From contig OY992832.1 in NCBI GenBank assembly GCA_963921425.1, positions 5,270,001 to 5,334,000 of the forward strand: a stretch of 64,000 nt of DNA. The letters run 5' to 3'. Below, piece by piece: positions 60,756 through 64,000 of the stretch (position 1 is the first letter of the stretch; each line of letters starts with the position of its first letter). The translations under genes and the position numbers were made by a program. This DNA is from Dryas octopetala (lineage: Eukaryota; Streptophyta; Magnoliopsida; Rosales; Rosaceae). The notes beneath the pieces were generated by a model. That model was not told the origin of the DNA. It worked only from the letters and a program-made list of their open reading frames with translations, and ran no database searches.

Positions 60756-62004
60756 TATATCAAACAATTATTAGAATTGGTATTTAATCTTAATTTTCTA
60801 TAAAATAAGTGATGTAATAATTATATTAAAATTAATTATAATTTAAGAAGTATCTCTCACTTTATTGAAAAAGAATTTAAATATAAATTGCGTTCTGAAA
60901 TAAAAATAAATTTTTATTAAAAATGGAAAGCAAGAAGAAATGAGGAAGCAATATACTAGAGCAGAGGACGGCAAAAAGTGAGTGGCCCCATCAAAAGCGG
61001 CAGCCGCTCTTCCCCATTTCCACTTTCCATCCCTCTCAGCGCCCGCCTCTACGTGGGTCCCGCCTGTCTCCTTCCCCATCTTCCGCATTGTTAAGCAAAT
61101 TCATTTGATTAACAATTTTCTTAAAGCAAAAACATAAAACAAATTTAATTTGATTTAAATAGGAACGCGAGATCGGAAGGCCGTATATCACGTGCAATCT
61201 AACTCCAAATCTCGAGAGCTACCCAGTCAACATGGAATTAACTTTCGGTCTCAAACCTAGAAAACCGCCCATTATCCGGTACGCGCCTACTTGTCATTTC
61301 ACCATCACACGCCCCTAATAATTTCCGTGCATCTTTCCCTTTCCTTAAAAATAGATAAATAAATACTTTCTAAAAATAATAATTAAACGTTGTTTTAAGG
61401 GAAATGTTTGTAAATCAAGTACTGAACGCATTGAACTCGCTTTCAGATACAGTGAACTAGTGAAGCAAACATATTGGACTCGTCCCACTCAGTCTAGTAA
61501 AGGCCGCCGACGGGTGGGGACACATGCCCACCCACGCGGCAGCGAGTCAAGAGAGACCAATTACCAAACAACAAAATTCATGCACCGTGTCCGTACTTCC
61601 ATGGACCCCACGTGTACCCAACTCCCCTGCCGGACTTTCAGGTTCCGGGCTTTTATCGCCGATCGTATGATACTCGTAGAAAGAAAATTCAAGCATTCTG
61701 TGTCATTCCGTTGACGGAAATTATAAATTATTTCTAAAATGAGAGATTACAACTGAGAAACAGAAACAAAAAAATTAAATTAAAAGGGTCTCTAACTTAG
61801 AACAACAAGATGAAACATGCCGTTTCAATTCTGTTGCAAAAAAAGGTTCAGCTACGTATTCACATGGAGCATCTTTGATTTAGTGCTCTCGACGTATTTT
61901 TCTTTTTTCTACTTTAGTAATTCGAAAATAAAAATAAAAGCTGAAATTAAAGATTCCTTGCTAGCTCTTATCCTCAGCGACGGCGCTTTTTTCCCAAAAC
62001 AAAA

Positions 62005-62760
62005 TTAAGCGAGTTCCGGTGCAGGAGGGAGGTTGAGATCGATTAATCCTCCGCGAGGCAGATCGTGGTGGTTCAGATCGACAACCGAGGACGAGTCCGA
62101 GTCGCTCTGGGCCCCACCGGCGAAACCACCCCCACCACTGGTGTGAAACTGATTGTGATCGAATCTCAGCCGCTGATGGAACTGATGACTGTTTACCATC
62201 CCGGCTCGGAACACCGAATCGAAGTAGAGCATGTGACTCGCCGCCGCCGCTGCCGACGCCGGCACACCGATGACGGCTCCAGCCGGAACCTGGTGGTGCT
62301 GGAACGGGAACCTCATGGCGGAGCCGAATCCGCCGCCACCACTACTAACGACGCCATGTGCGAGATTGAGATCCAACGGCGAGGAATCCACCATCAGATC
62401 TGCCGGCTCCCGGCTGGAAGACTCCACCGTGCTGCTCTGGCTCGGGATCTGATTGTTGCTGCCGCTATGATTATTATTATTTTTAGAAGTAACATTGAGA
62501 TTGAGAGTCTCTGAGGGGAGGGGGAAGTTAGTCTTGGCCTTGGCGCCGCGGAACTCTCTGGCGGCGGTGTCATAGGCTCGAGCCGCTTCCTCAGCCGTGT
62601 CGAAGGTTCCGAGCCAGACCCGGCTTTTCTTGCCCGGGTCCCGGATCTCGGCGGCGTACCTCCCCCACGGTCTCTTCCTCACTCCTCTGAAATGCACCTC
62701 CTTCACGTTTCCGTTATTAGGTCTAACGGCGGGGGTGCTGCTCTTATCTCTGGGCGCCAT
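62005..62760 (-). CDS. AP2/ERF transcriptional repressor, ERF4/ERF11-like
   Basis: Intronless on the minus strand, 251 residues. The start is the ATG at 62760 ([14 protein letters not shown]): the frame is open 45 codons further, but that part has no ATG and starts near the inferred transcription start. One AP2 domain (about 23-80) is of ERF type ([20 protein letters not shown]). Downstream come SQSSTVESS, an [11 protein letters not shown]-like motif, [12 protein letters not shown] and the C-terminal [15 protein letters not shown] motif. This order matches the ERF3/ERF4/ERF8/ERF11 repressors, which bind GCC boxes and moderate ethylene, jasmonate and stress responses. Its place beyond an ERF12-like gene suggests ERF11, but the sequence alone fits ERF4 as well, so no symbol is given. 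Confidence 0.9.
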   Translation of the reverse strand: MAPRDKSSTPAVRPNNGNVKEVHFRGVRKRPWGRYAAEIRDPGKKSRVWLGTFDTAEEAARAYDTAAREFRGAKAKTNFPLPSETLNLNVTSKNNNNHSGSNNQIPSQSSTVESSSREPADLMVDSSPLDLNLAHGVVSSGGGGFGSAMRFPFQHHQVPAGAVIGVPASAAAAASHMLYFDSVFRAGMVNSHQFHQRLRFDHNQFHTSGGGGFAGGAQSDSDSSSVVDLNHHDLPRGGLIDLNLPPAPELA

Positions 62761-62920
62761 GTTGCAGTAGAACCGAAACGGCGGCGTCCTTTGTTTGAGG
62801 GTCGAAGAAGAACAAACCGTGGCTGTGTTTTGTGTTTGGTTGCAGTGAAAATGAAAAGGTCGGAGGAAAGCGAGAGAGCGTAGGGTAGGATGCAATGGAG
62901 GAGTGGTAGGGGAGGCTTAG

Positions 62921-62928
62921 TTTTATAG
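62921..62928 (-). promoter_or_regulatory. TATA box of the ERF4-like gene
   Basis: The minus strand reads CTATAAAA, about 160 bp before the start codon. It predicts a transcript start close to 62895 and a leader of about 130 nt. Confidence 0.6.
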
Positions 62929-63009
62929 AGGGGGAGTGGAGGAATTGAAAAGAGAGAGAGAGAGAGAAGCGCACAGTCAACGAGGGATTTGACTGAAATG
63001 GGTTACGGG

Positions 63010-63016
63010 GGCGGCT
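63010..63016 (-). promoter_or_regulatory. GCC box upstream of the ERF4-like gene
   Basis: The minus strand reads AGCCGCC, an exact GCC-box core, about 80 bp upstream of the TATA-like box of the same gene. Confidence 0.55.
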
Positions 63017-64000
63017 AGAGAGACAAAGAGAGAGTGCGTGGTGGCAATTTAGTAATGTTAGTTCCCGTATTACGTGGCATGTGGGTTGTCGACTGAGCAC
63101 ACCCATCATTATTATCATTATTTAACGGCTGCAAACACACTGTTTATTGCGTGCGGTGCTGCTTTCTTAAGTCTCCACGCGCGCGTCACACCACTCATCT
63201 TTCACTCGCTTAAATTTTTTAGGATTTTTGGATTCAACACCTCATCCACTTTAATTTTAGACTTAGTATTTGTGTTTTTCACTTTTTCTAATTTTGATTG
63301 TAACCCCTCCATAAAAATATGATACATACAAGAAATTCACATTTGTTTTTTCTTTTTATCAATTTTTTTTAATAATTGATATATAAAATTATGAGATTTC
63401 AATTTATCTAATCTATAGACAATTTTTGAATTCATTCATAGCCTAATTTCACCTAAGTTGTAGTTTGAAAACTTAGCCACCAAAATTTTCATTGTTGTAA
63501 ATCTTATTGATGGAAGTGGGTTGGCACTTAATTTATCAGTTTTATGTTAAGTTTTAACTTTTTGTCAAAATTACAAATTTAGAACTTAATATACAATCTA
63601 CACAAATTATCTTATACTCTAAACCTATTTAGAAAAATAGGTAAACGTCAAATGAAACGATGCTGATGATACTCAACACTAGAAACCTTTTTTTTTTTTT
63701 AATTGATAATCCACTCTAGAGATTTTTTTGCATAAAAAAAAGTATATAAAAAAAATATACCTATAAATTTTGTATCCATATTATCCAAACATTTTTTCAA
63801 ATTAATTCATGGAAGGTAGCAAATATTTATTATATTCAAGAAAATTAAAAAATATGAGATGTACATCAAAAATGTCAATTAGCTGATATGAACATGTACC
63901 CAAAATTGAATTAAATTTTTAAAAACTGTAGTGATACAATATGCTAATTGATAATTAGGATACATTAAGATGACAAATAAGTGCACCCTAATTATCTATT
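63017..64000. other. upstream and AT-rich flank at the window end
   Basis: The first part is distal promoter of the ERF4-like gene, with ACGTGG at 63072. From about 63330 on the DNA is AT-rich and I see no gene, repeat border or RNA. Confidence 0.4.

Larger units (their letters stand above)
56398..62004. other. intergenic region between the Yippee and ERF4-like genes
   Basis: A 5.6-kb AT-rich region. It has two inverted-repeat elements (near 57.4-57.8 and 60.1-60.75 kb, listed separately) and two GC-richer islands: 58740-59280 with repeated ACGTG motifs and a GCC box at 58977-58983, and 60950-61320. These may be regulatory. I see no protein-coding gene or RNA gene. Confidence 0.45.

Noticed and set aside
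62761-62895. In-frame 45-codon N-terminal extension of the ERF4-like protein
   Set aside because: It has no ATG, only a TTG at its start, and lies about where transcription should begin; the family start MAP.. is at 62760.
1-64000. CRISPR arrays, operons, phage or bacterial features
   Set aside because: None are present; spliced genes and plant families show this is nuclear plant DNA.

Overview
The window is nuclear DNA of a dicot plant, probably a woody rosid. The evidence is intron-containing genes with GT..AG junctions, AT-rich intergenic DNA, plant-only families (SBP-box, EAR-type ERF, DRM1/ARP, FRIGIDA-ESSENTIAL 1), a Ty1/copia element and several miniature inverted-repeat elements. The species cannot be named from sequence alone. 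A run of 200 N at 1594-1793 is an assembly gap.

Layout, left to right: (1) 1-2166, a degenerate copia retrotransposon on the minus strand, cut by the window edge and holding the gap; its LTR is at 2000-2166. (2) 2700-5050 (+), an SPL3/4/5-type SBP-box gene with a miR156 site in its 3' UTR. (3) 6661-8930 (-), a BAC1-like mitochondrial basic amino acid carrier, 8 exons. (4) 9645-14448 (-), the peroxisomal/glyoxysomal processing protease DEG15, 14 exons. (5) 14.9-17.5 kb, a three-copy diverged tandem repeat whose first copy is split by a hAT-type element with an exact 8-bp target duplication. (6) 18353-24180 (+), a RING1-type PRC1 ubiquitin ligase. (7) 25860-26451 (-), a DRM1/auxin-repressed protein gene. 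(8) 28357-28920 (+), an intronless gene of unknown function. (9) 31706-35243 (-), a FRIGIDA-ESSENTIAL 1-like CCCH protein. (10) 39000-44576 (+), a malectin-like/LRR receptor-like protein (RLP4 type). (11) 47197-47739 (+), an ERF12-like repressor. (12) 53525-56397 (-), a Yippee-like zinc protein. (13) 62005-62760 (-), an ERF4/ERF11-like repressor. The remaining DNA is AT-rich and holds MITEs and one small SINE-like insertion.

All multi-exon models were built by hand: every junction is GT..AG, reading frames close exactly, and the products agree in layout with known plant families. These genes are not a pathway; they are neighbours through inherited gene order. From memory, the order combines two Arabidopsis segments: SPL3-BAC1-DRM-FES1 on chromosome 2, and DEG15-DRM1-RLP4-ERF12-ERF11 on chromosome 1. 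The window therefore looks like the ancestral arrangement before duplication and gene loss in the Arabidopsis lineage.

I found no convincing new biological system. The observations most worth following are the interleaved synteny, the hAT insertion with its empty-site comparison, a 9-bp-TSD Mutator-like MITE, GCC boxes in the promoters of both ERF repressors, the unknown 187-residue protein, and an orphan terminal-exon-like segment at 29288-29372.
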